A DNA stretch of 53,880 bases from JAVBLF01 sp031553675 (GTDB taxonomy: Bacteria > Bacillota > Clostridia > Christensenellales > CALWSW01). The number at the start of each line of letters is the position of its first letter. Positions within the stretch are counted from its first letter, which is position 1. A program made the position numbers and the translations under genes. Shown piece after piece: positions 1 through 7,622 of this stretch. The stretch spans positions 1-53,880 of the forward strand of contig JAVBLF010000024.1 of the NCBI GenBank assembly GCA_031553675.1, read 5' to 3'. The notes beneath the pieces are model-generated. The model saw only the letters and a program-made list of their open reading frames with translations. It did not search any database and was not told where the DNA came from.

Positions 1-146
1 TGGTGGAGGATCTGATAGAGGCGATCGGCTTCGCGACGGGCGCTGTGAAAAATCCATACATTGAGCGCGGCCAGCACGAAGATCATCGTGTCGAAGCCGA
101 TCAGATTCTGGGCGATCACCTGAAAGACGACAGACAGTCGAAGCAT
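1..146 (-). CDS. Unknown membrane-associated protein, 5' end only
   Basis: Only the first 48 codons are in the window; the gene runs off the left edge. The ATG at 146 follows a GGTGAGGTG ribosome site. The visible residues contain a hydrophobic stretch (roughly residues 17-29, around MIFVLAALNVWIF) followed by a charged segment (HSARREADR), which looks like a short membrane anchor with a cytoplasmic tail. It lies downstream of divIVA in the same direction but is separated from it by a terminator-like hairpin, so it is probably transcribed separately. I do not recognise the family. Confidence 0.55.
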   Translation of the reverse strand, partial: MLRLSVVFQVIAQNLIGFDTMIFVLAALNVWIFHSARREADRLYQILH

Positions 147-185
147 GTTTCACCTCACCGCACCCATACACGAATCCCTTTCCCC

Positions 186-191
186 ATTGTA
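186..191 (-). promoter_or_regulatory. Candidate -10 box for the left-edge gene
   Basis: TACAAT on the minus strand, about 40 bases upstream of the start at 146. No convincing -35 box is present at the expected distance, so this is a weak call. Confidence 0.3.
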
Positions 192-247
192 AACGGAAAA
201 GCCCATTCGCGGTAGTAGGGATTTTTTCCCTGCCATCGGAGGAGTAC

Positions 248-274
248 AAAAAAATGGCCATACGACCATTTTTT
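248..274 (-). terminator. Intrinsic terminator after divIVA
   Basis: An AAAAAATGG/CCATTTTTT stem of about nine pairs with an eight-base loop lies 16 bases past the divIVA stop and ends in a T-run on the minus strand. The symmetric A/T flanks mean it could also work on the plus strand. Confidence 0.7.
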
Positions 275-290
275 CAGCACCCCGCAAGCA

Positions 291-953
291 TCACGGTTTG
301 TCGAGCCAACCCGGCCACGCGTCGTCCGAAAAGTCGGCGTTCGTGCCGCTGCGGTAGTTGTTCAGGGGCGAGGGCTTGCTCTCTTCCGCCTTTTCCTTGG
401 CGGACTCGAGTATGATGCGGGCGCGCTGCTGTGCCTTGTCGATGATCTGGCGCTCGCGATCCTGCACGTCACGCGCGATCTGGTTGGCGCTCTCTTTGGC
501 CTTGCGAACAAGCTCGCTGCCTTCGCGTTCGGCCGATCCGAGCAATTCGCGCGTCTTTTCCTCGGCCTCGCGTATGATCTCCTGGGAGCGCAAACGCGCC
601 TCGTTGATCATGGAGGAGGCTTGCTTGTCGGCCTCGTCGCGCTGGGCTTTGCTGCGTTCGATGTCGTCGAACTGCTTGCGGAAGTTGGTGAGTTCGGCCT
701 GCAATTTGACATTGTCCTCGCGCAGGCGGTTGGTCTCCTGGCGCGACGAAGCGATCCGCATCGATTCCTCGTTGAGGCGGTTGACTTGGATCTTGAGTTT
801 TTCGTTGTCTTGGACGGCCGACACCAGCTTGTCCTGCAGTTGTTCCATCTCGGTCATGATCTCGTCGAGAAAGGTGTCGACCTCGGCGTCGTCGTAGCCC
901 AAGACAGTGCGGGTAAATACCTTGCTAATGATGTCGTTTCTGGTGATCGGCAT
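291..953 (-). CDS. divIVA: Cell-division / polar scaffold protein DivIVA
   Basis: 220 aa. The N-terminus (PITRNDIISKVFTRTVLGYD, then VDTFLDEI) is the DivIVA membrane-curvature-binding domain. Residues about 30-195 form a long Glu/Lys/Arg/Gln-rich coiled coil, as expected for a protein that assembles at septa and poles. The tail, ending in WPGWLDKP, is not conserved in the family. The ATG follows a GAGGAT ribosome site. It sits 70 bases downstream of sepF with no separate promoter visible, so the two are probably cotranscribed. YggS-SepF-DivIVA is the usual Gram-positive division cluster; the YlmG/YggT and YlmH genes often found between SepF and DivIVA are missing here. Confidence 0.93.
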   Translation of the reverse strand: MPITRNDIISKVFTRTVLGYDDAEVDTFLDEIMTEMEQLQDKLVSAVQDNEKLKIQVNRLNEESMRIASSRQETNRLREDNVKLQAELTNFRKQFDDIERSKAQRDEADKQASSMINEARLRSQEIIREAEEKTRELLGSAEREGSELVRKAKESANQIARDVQDRERQIIDKAQQRARIILESAKEKAEESKPSPLNNYRSGTNADFSDDAWPGWLDKP

Positions 954-1023
954 CCCAATTCATCCTCTCAAAGCGATCGCGCTGCGGTACATGCGGGCGG
1001 GGGGATACTTTGATTCTTCCACG

Positions 1024-1554
1024 TTAGGAGCGAAACAATTCCCTGTCCTCGTCTTCGCCGTCGCCCACGATGGTGATGTTGCTCGGAACGATGACAAAAA
1101 TCCCGTACGAAACGCGGCGGATCGTGCCGCTGAGGGCATAGACGGCGCCGCTCATGAAGTCGATCACGCGCTGGGCCAGCTCGCGCTCGAGGTCAACCAT
1201 GTTGACGATGACGGGCTTGCGGGCACGCAGATTGTCGACGATCGCCTGGGAATCCTCAAAGGAAAGCGGCTGGAACAGGATCATCTTCATGGTGCCTGCT
1301 CCGTTGACGGCGGTCAGATTCGGCTTGTCCATATTCACGACCTTGTTGCCTCCCGGGTTATTGAGGCGGCGGCGATCACCGCGGTTTTCGCGCGCGGACT
1401 CACGCTCGGCCGACGGTTCGGCAGTCGCGTCGTCATACGCGGTTTCCATCATCTCGTTCTGGCTGGCGTCCGAATCCATCAACGCCTCGTCTTGGCCGTT
1501 GTCCGGCTCAGGATCGAATATGACATCCTTGAGCTTGTCGAAAATGCTGCCCAT
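1024..1554 (-). CDS. sepF: Cell-division protein SepF
   Basis: 176 aa. SepF anchors FtsZ to the membrane and helps organise the division septum. Residues 1-10 (GSIFDKLKDVI) match the amphipathic membrane-binding helix. A long charged, disordered linker covers about 15-85. The conserved SepF core covers about 87-168 (KMILFQPLSFEDSQ, RKPVIVNMVDLE, QRVIDFMSGAVYALSG). The ATG follows a GGGAGG ribosome site. It has its own strong promoter at 1697-1726, so it can be expressed independently of yggS. Confidence 0.95.
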   Translation of the reverse strand: MGSIFDKLKDVIFDPEPDNGQDEALMDSDASQNEMMETAYDDATAEPSAERESARENRGDRRRLNNPGGNKVVNMDKPNLTAVNGAGTMKMILFQPLSFEDSQAIVDNLRARKPVIVNMVDLERELAQRVIDFMSGAVYALSGTIRRVSYGIFVIVPSNITIVGDGEDEDRELFRS

Positions 1555-1696
1555 TTGAGAAAACCTCCCATGCTTGCTCCGGCGAAAAACCTAGGCCGCG
1601 AAACGGACGAATGGATGTGCACGCGCAAACGTGCATGCCACTCCAGCCTCTTCGTGTGCCAAATGGATATGCGAATATGCGGCTCAATGTATATCT

Positions 1697-1726
1697 ATAG
1701 TAGATGATTGTTTTTGCCTTTGTCAA
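1697..1726 (-). promoter_or_regulatory. Sigma-A type promoter of sepF-divIVA
   Basis: On the minus strand, TTGACA (1726-1721), an 18-base spacer and TACTAT (1702-1697) lie about 140 bases upstream of sepF. The 281-base gap between yggS and sepF otherwise holds only the palindrome at 1752-1772. Confidence 0.75.
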
Positions 1727-1751
1727 GGAAATAATGGGGCGAAGGGCGTCG

Positions 1752-1772
1752 ATTTGTAATTAATTTACAAAT
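1752..1772. repeat. Palindrome upstream of the sepF promoter
   Basis: ATTTGTAA and TTACAAAT form perfect 8-base arms around a 5-base centre, 25 bases upstream of the sepF -35 box. It could be an operator or an AT-rich upstream element. Confidence 0.4.
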
Positions 1773-1835
1773 TCATGCGTATTTGCCACAGAAATCCCGC
1801 ACTTCGTCGATCCCAGGTGCATTTCCCACAATCTT

Positions 1836-2519
1836 TCACGGATTGCGAGCGCCGAAGATCGACCGCCCGACGCGTACCATCGTCGCGCCCTCACGGATGG
1901 CCTCTTCGTAGTCGTCCGACATCCCCATGGACAGCACGTCGCATGTGCGGGCCATCAGCCCCCGCGCATGCATTTTTTCGAGAAGCCCCCGCAACGTGGC
2001 AAAATACCGCCTCGCTTCGTCGCCGGTGGCGGGTGGCGGAATGCACATCAAGCCCCGCACACGGATGTTCACAAACGCGGCCAATGCCTCGGCCAATGCA
2101 GGCAAGGCTTCCGGATCCACGCCCGACTTCGTCTCTTCGCCGCCGATCTGCACCTGGATCAACGCGTCTTGTACAATACCGCCCCGTTTGGCGGCGAGGT
2201 CGATCGCTTCGGCGAGCGACAAACGGTCGAGCGCGTGGATGAGCGCCACTTCGCCGACGATCTGCCTGGCCTTGTTGCTCTGGAGGGCGCCGATCAAATG
2301 TGTTTCGACGGGGAGCAGCGCGTCGCGTTTGGCCAAAAACTCCTGCACGCGGTTCTCTCCGATCGCGTCAACCCCCGCTCGGATGGCCTCGTTGATCCTC
2401 TCGGGCGGCATGGTTTTCGTCGCAGCGATCAGCCGAATCGACGCGGGATCGCGCCCGGCCTCCTGCGCCGCCCTTTCGATGCGTTCGCGCACGCGCGCGA
2501 GCGATTCCGCGATCGTCAC
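1836..2519 (-). CDS. YggS/PROSC-family PLP-homeostasis protein
   Basis: 227 aa. This family binds pyridoxal 5'-phosphate on an alanine-racemase-like TIM barrel and buffers free PLP; it is the ylmE position of division clusters. Visible motifs are IRLIAATKTMPPERI, with the PLP lysine in the TKT stretch, GENRVQEF, HLIGALQSNKARQIV, IQVQIGGEETKSG, RGLMCIPPP and LSMGMSDDYEEAIREGATMVRVG. The open frame begins at a TTG at 2528 that overlaps the stop of the upstream gene, but AAGGGGG is far better placed for the GTG at 2519, which gives the usual MTIAESLARVRERI start. It is translationally coupled to the HlyD-like gene. Confidence 0.92.
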   Translation of the reverse strand: MTIAESLARVRERIERAAQEAGRDPASIRLIAATKTMPPERINEAIRAGVDAIGENRVQEFLAKRDALLPVETHLIGALQSNKARQIVGEVALIHALDRLSLAEAIDLAAKRGGIVQDALIQVQIGGEETKSGVDPEALPALAEALAAFVNIRVRGLMCIPPPATGDEARRYFATLRGLLEKMHARGLMARTCDVLSMGMSDDYEEAIREGATMVRVGRSIFGARNP

Positions 2520-2524
2520 GGCGA

Positions 2525-3727
2525 TCAACCCCCTTCGATCCCCTTAATGACCCGCACGCCCGGCTTGACGCGCGCATCCTCGCACTGGAAAATAACGCGA
2601 TCGCCGTCTTCGCACAGCACATCGACCGCCACAAACTGGTTCTCTCCGTCGTGCTGCACGACGATGCCCTCCATGCCGTACTCGGTCCGCAGCGCGCTGG
2701 CCGGGGCGCTCATGCCGCTGAACGAGCCGCTGAGTTTGACGCGCGCCCGTCGCAGGTTGAGGAAGGGCGACACGTCGTCGTCGATCTGGAGGATGTAGAC
2801 GCTGTTGTCGCCGCGCGTCGCGTGAAGGACGGTGGCGTGATAGGTTTTCTCGTAAAAACCCTCGAACTCGATCTGGTAGCTGCTGCCGACCCGCATGTGG
2901 TAGTTGTCGCGTCCGTCCGTGCGGATGGCGAGGTAAAAGTGGTTTGGGTTGACGAGCCGGTACAACGGCCGCTCTTCCTTCGCGCCGGCTGCCTGGCTGA
3001 AGGATTTGCGATCCCAGGTGCCCTGGATGTCCGACGCGCGGAGACGGGGGAGATTCTGCTTGTTCAGAAGCGTCGAATACTCGTCGAACTCGTAGCTGAT
3101 CATGCCGCTGCCCGTGGCGCGCACCGCTTCACTGGCGCTTTCGATGCTCGCCAGGTAGTCCTGCTCCGAGCGGTAGAGCTCTTGCAGGCGCATGTCGGGC
3201 TGGGTCGAGCTCTGCAAAAACTGCTTGCGATCGCCGATCATGGCTTCCAGATCGCGCGAAAGCTGCAACACATCGCTTTTCCGAGGGTTTTGCAGGGCCG
3301 CGACGATCTCGTCGCGTTTGCCGTCGATCGCCTCTTCTTTGGACGACAGCTCGGCGTTGACGACGTCCTTCCAGATCGTATCGACCTGGTAGCGGTAGAT
3401 CTCCTGCTGGCGTTCGAGGAGGTCCTGCATCATGTTCTCGCTGGAGCTGAATTTGTATACCTGCGCGACTTCTTGCCCCTCGGTGACGACCGAACCTTCG
3501 TCGGCGCGGTAGATCACCTTTCCAAAGGCAGGCCGTTTGTCGATCGTCTCGTCGCGTATGATCACGACAGGAACGCTCGAACGCACAAATGTCGTGCTGT
3601 CGGTGCCGATGTTGCCCCCCATGGCACGGAGCGCCAAAACGATCGCAACGGCAACCAGCGCCGCGACGAACAGAAATACGACGATCGATTTGGGTTGAAC
3701 GCGCTCTCGCTTGCTTCTCCTTGCCAT
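2525..3727 (-). CDS. HlyD-family membrane-fusion-like protein
   Basis: 400 aa. A basic N-terminus is followed by one membrane segment (about residues 14-33), a biotinyl-lipoyl-like half (GKVIYRADEGSVVTEGQEVAQVY), a helical region of about 150 residues, and a beta-rich C-terminus with a second hairpin-type domain. This is the layout of periplasmic adaptor (HlyD-type) proteins. Relatives are commonly encoded next to yggS/sepF in Clostridia, where their job is not established; no partner transporter is visible here. The open frame extends upstream to 3772, but the ATG at 3727 is preceded by GGAGG at ideal spacing. The last codons overlap the longer reading of yggS. Confidence 0.8.
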   Translation of the reverse strand: MARRSKRERVQPKSIVVFLFVAALVAVAIVLALRAMGGNIGTDSTTFVRSSVPVVIIRDETIDKRPAFGKVIYRADEGSVVTEGQEVAQVYKFSSSENMMQDLLERQQEIYRYQVDTIWKDVVNAELSSKEEAIDGKRDEIVAALQNPRKSDVLQLSRDLEAMIGDRKQFLQSSTQPDMRLQELYRSEQDYLASIESASEAVRATGSGMISYEFDEYSTLLNKQNLPRLRASDIQGTWDRKSFSQAAGAKEERPLYRLVNPNHFYLAIRTDGRDNYHMRVGSSYQIEFEGFYEKTYHATVLHATRGDNSVYILQIDDDVSPFLNLRRARVKLSGSFSGMSAPASALRTEYGMEGIVVQHDGENQFVAVDVLCEDGDRVIFQCEDARVKPGVRVIKGIEGG

Positions 3728-3792
3728 GGACGACCTCCGGACGGATCGGCGCGTCTTGCCGTCATTCGACACGCGCCGTCTGATTCAGCCAT

Positions 3793-3798
3793 ATTATA
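3793..3798 (-). promoter_or_regulatory. -10 box for the HlyD-yggS transcript
   Basis: A perfect TATAAT on the minus strand, 66 bases upstream of the chosen start; the -35 region is poor (CTGCAA at 17 bases). Confidence 0.45.
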
Positions 3799-3835
3799 GC
3801 ACAAAGCGCGCGCGGTTGCAGAGTGAATTTCCCCC

Positions 3836-3864
3836 TTTACAAGGCAGGCGTTTTTCGGTACAAT
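3836..3864 (+). promoter_or_regulatory. Promoter of tRNA-Asn
   Basis: TTTACA (3836-3841), a 17-base spacer and TACAAT (3859-3864), 12 bases before the mature tRNA 5' end. Confidence 0.75.
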
Positions 3865-3876
3865 AAATGAGCACGT

Positions 3877-3952
3877 TCCTCCTTAGCTCAGTTGGTAGAG
3901 CATGCGGCTGTTAACCGCAGGGTCGTTGGTTCAAGTCCAACAGGGGGAGCCA
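3877..3952 (+). tRNA. tRNA-Asn (anticodon GTT)
   Basis: A 76-base cloverleaf with encoded CCA. The acceptor stem pairs 3877-3883 with 3942-3948 (one G-T pair). The anticodon loop CTGTTAA spans 3908-3914 with GTT at 3910-3912. The T-arm carries GGTTCAAGTCC. The discriminator base is G, as usual for bacterial tRNA-Asn. It is a single-gene unit with its own promoter and terminator. Confidence 0.97.
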
Positions 3953-3954
3953 TC

Positions 3955-3983
3955 AAAAGAGCGCCGATACGGCGCTCTTTTTT
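3955..3983 (+). terminator. Terminator after tRNA-Asn
   Basis: AGAGCGCCG/CGGCGCTCT stem with a four-base loop followed by six T residues, three bases after the CCA end. The A-run upstream would let it serve mscL on the minus strand as well. Confidence 0.88.
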
Positions 3984-4061
3984 GCTGCGAAAACGCGTCC
4001 ACACACATTCCCGATCCCCTTGACATTCGGCATCTCGAAGCACGTTTCGCATCTTTTCCCT

Positions 4062-4520
4062 CTACATCGGGAAATTTTGTCCCGACGACGTGTCGTACGC
4101 GGACGCATGCGCCGGCACATCGGCTTCGGGCAGCAACGAAGTGCAGTGCGGGCAGCGCTGGGCTTCCTCGGCGACGGTTTCCAGGCAGTAGGGGCAATGC
4201 CGCGCTTCTTTGGCCGGCGCTTCGGCGGGCTTTTTCGCGAAACGGTTGACCGCCTTGACCAGCAAGAAGAGCGCAAACGCGATGATCAAAAAGTTCACGA
4301 CCGCCATGATGAACTTGCCGTAAACCCATTCTTTTCCGTCGAGCAGCGGCAAGGACAGCGCCGAGATGTCGAAACCCCCGAGAAGCAGACCGATCAAAGG
4401 CATGAGCAAATCTTCCACAAGCGACGTGATGATCGCCGCGAATGCGCCGCCGATGATGACACCGATCGCAAGGTCGAGTACATTTCCGCGCAACGCGAAC
4501 TGTTTGAATTCTTTTAACAC
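4062..4520 (-). CDS. mscL: Large-conductance mechanosensitive channel MscL with C-terminal zinc ribbon
   Basis: 152 aa, longer than a typical MscL. The N-terminal helix and TM1 are canonical (KEFKQFALRGNVLDLAIGVI, IGGAFAAIITSLVEDLLMPL), followed by a periplasmic loop with KEWVYGKF and TM2 (AVVNFLIIAFALFLLVKAVN). MscL opens under membrane tension to release solutes during hypo-osmotic shock. The usual cytoplasmic helix is replaced or followed by CPYC-x10-CPHC, a four-cysteine zinc-ribbon-like motif. The start is a GTG preceded by GGAGG. It is transcribed convergently toward the tRNA terminator. Confidence 0.93.
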   Translation of the reverse strand: MLKEFKQFALRGNVLDLAIGVIIGGAFAAIITSLVEDLLMPLIGLLLGGFDISALSLPLLDGKEWVYGKFIMAVVNFLIIAFALFLLVKAVNRFAKKPAEAPAKEARHCPYCLETVAEEAQRCPHCTSLLPEADVPAHASAYDTSSGQNFPM

Positions 4521-4649
4521 TTCTTTTCCTCCTCATCACATGTCTGTCATTGCATCGTTTTTCATCTCTGCAAATATGCGAAAAACCGAACACGAGCAGT
4601 ATTGCCGCGCCCGGTTGATTCCATACATTCATCGGAATTTTCCTTGGTG

Positions 4650-5204
4650 CTAATCGGCATCTCCCCACTTGGGCGGCCGTATGGTCAAATTGACGACGAT
4701 CGACACGATGACGCCGATCGCGGTGTCGAGTATGCGGTTCAGCGCGTAAGGGATGGACAGCGATACATCGACATTGATCAGCGTCGCGAGCAGCACGACG
4801 AGCGCCATAGTCGCCGCCAGCTTGAGGTTGAGCCAGACGCAGACCGTGATCGCGATCATGCTCACGCCCGCCAGAAAGATCGCGTAGACGATGCGGTTGC
4901 TGTGGATGGGAAAGACGGTGAATATCGCGACGAAGATCACGCCCAAGACGCCGCCGATCGCCGTGCCGATCAGTCGTTGCACGCCAAAGCGCAGCGAGGT
5001 TTCGACCGTCCCTTGCATGGCGACGATCGCCGCGATCAACGCCAAGAACAGCGATTGATCCGTTCGGTTGATCCATGCGTAGAGGAGCGTCGTCAACACG
5101 ATCGCCAATCCCGTCTTCAAGGTACGCATGCCGATGTGAAATCCCTGGGCGCTGGGCTTCGTGATGCCGATCGCGTTCAACACGATCCACAGCCTATTTT
5201 TCAT
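4650..5204 (-). CDS. Aromatic-acid-exporter-like (FUSC family) membrane protein
   Basis: 184 aa. Six hydrophobic stretches in a compact protein, with the ArAE_1 pattern GFHIGMRTLKTGLAIVLTTL, LALIAAIVAMQGTVETSLRFG and RLIGTAIGGVLGVIF. Family members are fused or stand-alone membrane domains thought to export aromatic acids; the substrate here is unknown. The C-terminal cytoplasmic domain found in longer relatives is absent. The ATG at 5204 follows GGAGG, so the upstream 19 codons of the open frame are not used. It sits 25 bases after dprA and may be read from the same promoter. Confidence 0.78.
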   Translation of the reverse strand: MKNRLWIVLNAIGITKPSAQGFHIGMRTLKTGLAIVLTTLLYAWINRTDQSLFLALIAAIVAMQGTVETSLRFGVQRLIGTAIGGVLGVIFVAIFTVFPIHSNRIVYAIFLAGVSMIAITVCVWLNLKLAATMALVVLLATLINVDVSLSIPYALNRILDTAIGVIVSIVVNLTIRPPKWGDAD

Positions 5205-5229
5205 TCCCGCCTCCGACGCGCCCACGCGC

Positions 5230-6249
5230 TCAAACCCACTCCGACGTTTCGATCCTTTCATCCCGTTCTCCTTCCCGTCCGCAAGCCGTCACCCACGCCA
5301 CAACCGCTTCAATGCCCGCCGTTCCCGACACCGAACGAGCGCCCGCTTCGCAGAGCGCCGCATCGCCCGCGCCAAAGCCCTCGAAGACCATCACAGGCGT
5401 TTGGCCCCCGCGCAGCGCTTCGATCGCGCCCGCCCAGGTTCCGCCGCGCCCTTCTTTCGCGCCGATGACGGCCGCAACCGACGCCATTGCGTAGAGTGCG
5501 CGGTTGCGTTGCATGGCTTGCGCCGCGCTGAAGGGCGCGGCCGGATGCGCCGCCGACAGCAGCAGATAGCGCCCCGTGAGGCCCTCGATCAACGACCAGG
5601 CCGCCCGCGTATCCAAACCATACGGCAACACAAACACCACCCCACCACCCACATTCAGGGCAGCGCATTGTGCCGCGCTGTCGATGCCGTCCGCGCCGCC
5701 CGACACGACGATCCGTCCCCGCTCCGCACAGGCCACCCCCAACTTTCGCGCCAGCTTCAGCGCCTCTTCCCCCGCATCGCGCGCACCGACGATGGCGACG
5801 CCTTGCCGCGGCAACGCCTCGAGCAAGTCGCGCGCCCCGTACGCGTAGGCGACCGGCTCATGCAGCCCGCAGCGGACCAAACCCCCGTCGCCTGCCGTTA
5901 GCACTTCGATGCCGCGCGTGCGCAAGGCTTCCAGCTCCTGCGCCAATCGACGCCCGCGCCGAAGCGACGCCACGCGCAACGCATCGGCGACGGGCAAACG
6001 CGTCATGAGCTTGTCCTCGCTGGCCGTCAGCAAAAAGTCGCCCGGCTCCGGCAGATCCGACAAACGCCACAAGAGCGCATTCCACGCCTTTTCTCCGAAG
6101 GGGCGCAAGGCAGCGGGCGACACGTCGGGCGGCAGGCCCAGTTTGGTACACAAAAGAAGGGTCGCCCAGCGCAAAAAGCCCGCATCCACAGCAACACCCC
6201 CCCCCAATCCCTGCGCAACCTTTTTGTGCGCCACGCGAAAGCCCCTCAT
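5230..6249 (-). CDS. dprA: DNA-processing protein DprA (Smf)
   Basis: 339 aa. DprA loads RecA on incoming single-stranded DNA during transformation. The Rossmann-like core is clear: GVAIVGARDAG, then IVVSGGADGIDSAAQ, VVFVLPYGLD, the HPAAPF/QRNR region and a GGTWAGAIEALR element. An N-terminal helical domain (about residues 20-110) precedes it and there is little C-terminal winged helix. The start is uncertain: ATG 6249 is listed, but GTG 6234 has the better ribosome site (GAGGGG, 7-base spacing). A run of nine G residues in the coding strand lies at 6205-6197, near the 5' end. Confidence 0.85.
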   Translation of the reverse strand: MRGFRVAHKKVAQGLGGGVAVDAGFLRWATLLLCTKLGLPPDVSPAALRPFGEKAWNALLWRLSDLPEPGDFLLTASEDKLMTRLPVADALRVASLRRGRRLAQELEALRTRGIEVLTAGDGGLVRCGLHEPVAYAYGARDLLEALPRQGVAIVGARDAGEEALKLARKLGVACAERGRIVVSGGADGIDSAAQCAALNVGGGVVFVLPYGLDTRAAWSLIEGLTGRYLLLSAAHPAAPFSAAQAMQRNRALYAMASVAAVIGAKEGRGGTWAGAIEALRGGQTPVMVFEGFGAGDAALCEAGARSVSGTAGIEAVVAWVTACGREGERDERIETSEWV

Positions 6250-6330
6250 CGGCCCCAGACGAAACCCACACGAACGTCCAGCGACGAAAGCGCCAAACAA
6301 ACAACATGCGGATCAAAAATTCCTTTGCCC

Positions 6331-6360
6331 ATTATAGCATGGAGGCAAATGGAAGCGCAA
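6331..6360 (-). promoter_or_regulatory. Promoter of dprA
   Basis: TATAAT at 6336-6331 with TTGCGC 18 bases upstream at 6360-6355 on the minus strand. Confidence 0.5.
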
Positions 6361-6387
6361 AACGCAAAGCTCTCTCGGCACGCAAAC

Positions 6388-6416
6388 TTGACAGCCGCAC
6401 TTACATGTGTTATTGT
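6388..6416 (+). promoter_or_regulatory. Promoter of the GntR-ABC operon
   Basis: TTGACA (6388-6393), exactly 17 bases, TATTGT (6411-6416). The -10 box lies inside the large palindrome at 6408-6439, so repressor binding would block the promoter. Confidence 0.8.
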
Positions 6417-6439
6417 ACTAAGTACGTAGTACAATAACA
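6408..6439. promoter_or_regulatory. Operator palindrome for the YtrA-type regulator
   Basis: Perfect 13-base inverted arms (TGTTATTGTACTA) around a 6-base centre cover the -10 box and probable start of transcription. The position, symmetry and adjacent GntR gene make an autoregulatory operator the simplest reading. Confidence 0.75.
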
Positions 6440-6477
6440 CAGTCCGACGGACCCCCGCGGACGGAAAGGAGACGTCG

Positions 6478-6837
6478 ATGCCGCTTCGTTTTACCGATCA
6501 CGCGCCCATCTACCAGCAACTTCTGGCGCACTTCGAAACGCTGATCCTCAACGGAAGCCTCAAGCCGGGCGACAAGTTGCCATCGGTTCGCGATCTGGCG
6601 ATGGAGATCGGAGTCAACCCCAACACCATGCAAAAGACGCTTGCCTTGCTCGAAGGGCAACGCCTCATGTATACCGAGCGGACGAGCGGCCGCTTTGTCA
6701 CACAGGACACGTCGGCGATCGAGGGACTTCGAAACACCCGCACCCGCCAGATCATCGAAACCTTTTTCGCCGACATGGAAAAGATCGGATATGACCGAGA
6801 GCATGCGCGGACGCTTCTGCTGGAGGCAGGCGCATGA
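6478..6837 (+). CDS. GntR-family (YtrA subfamily) transcriptional regulator
   Basis: 119 aa. The winged helix-turn-helix spans about residues 10-75 (PIYQQLLAHFETLILNGSLKPG, LPSVRDLAMEIGVNPNTMQKTL, GRFVTQD). A short C-terminal helix replaces the effector domain, which is the YtrA subfamily layout. YtrA-type proteins usually repress the ABC transporter operon they head and often respond to cell-envelope stress or antibiotics; the signal here is unknown. The ribosome site is AAGGAG. The gene is followed by an ATPase and a permease in the same orientation. Confidence 0.92.
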   Translation: MPLRFTDHAPIYQQLLAHFETLILNGSLKPGDKLPSVRDLAMEIGVNPNTMQKTLALLEGQRLMYTERTSGRFVTQDTSAIEGLRNTRTRQIIETFFADMEKIGYDREHARTLLLEAGA

Positions 6838-6869
6838 CGGTTCGCATCACCCCGGAAGGAGGAAGCTAC

Positions 6870-7622
6870 ATGCGTGAGACGACGGGCTTTGCGCCCACCG
6901 AAAACGTCCCCATGCACGCGTTGTCCGACATCGTGCTCGACGTAAGCCATTTGTCGAAATCCTACAAAAAGTTTCCTGCCCTGAGCGACGTGAGCTTTCA
7001 CATCGAAAAGGGCCAGATCGTCGGCCTCTTGGGTCCCAATGGCAGCGGCAAAACGACGCTGATCAAGATCATCAACACCCTCTTGACCGACTACAAGGGC
7101 GACGTGCAGGTCTGCGGCCACGCGCTGGGCGTCGAAACCAAAAAACTGATCAGCTATTTGCCAGACCTCATGTACTTCGCCGACTGGATGCGGATCAGCG
7201 ACTGCATTTCGCTCTTCCGCGACTTTTACGAAGACTTCGACGCCGCGAAAGCCAAGTCGATGTGCCAGTCCTTGCAGCTCGACCCGCGCCAACGCATCAA
7301 AGCCCTCAGCAAAGGCATGCAGGAAAAGCTCCAGCTCCTGCTCGTCATGAGCCGCCGGGCCCGTCTCTACCTCTTCGACGAGCCGCTGGCCGCCGTCGAT
7401 CCCGCCGCGCGCGACTACATCATGCAGACCATCCTGACCAACTACCACGAGGAAGGTTCGATCCTCCTCTCCACCCACCTGATCTCCGACATCGAACCAG
7501 TCCTCGATCACGCACTCTTTCTCAAAAGCGGTAAGCTCGTGCTCGACGACGTCGTCGATCACATCCGCGAGACGACCGGCGGAACGGTCGATCAGTACTT
7601 TCGGGAGGTGTTCAAATGCTAG
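6870..7622 (+). CDS. ABC transporter ATP-binding protein (YtrB-like)
   Basis: 250 aa. Walker A is GPNGSGKTT. The signature is weak (ALSKGMQEKLQL), as is common in ABC-2 type ATPases. Walker B is YLFDEPLAAVD, and the H-loop is STHLISDIE. It powers the membrane subunit encoded next, with which it overlaps by 7 bases. The open frame extends back to an ATG at 6834 that overlaps the regulator stop, but GGAGG is placed for the ATG at 6870 (MRETTGFAP). The operon is probably induced when the GntR repressor releases the palindrome. Confidence 0.92.
   Translation: MRETTGFAPTENVPMHALSDIVLDVSHLSKSYKKFPALSDVSFHIEKGQIVGLLGPNGSGKTTLIKIINTLLTDYKGDVQVCGHALGVETKKLISYLPDLMYFADWMRISDCISLFRDFYEDFDAAKAKSMCQSLQLDPRQRIKALSKGMQEKLQLLLVMSRRARLYLFDEPLAAVDPAARDYIMQTILTNYHEEGSILLSTHLISDIEPVLDHALFLKSGKLVLDDVVDHIRETTGGTVDQYFREVFKC

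Noticed and set aside
3..215. Plus-strand 70-aa frame at the left edge
   Set aside because: It is a shadow of the minus-strand gene at 1-146, which has a proper ribosome site; the plus frame has none.
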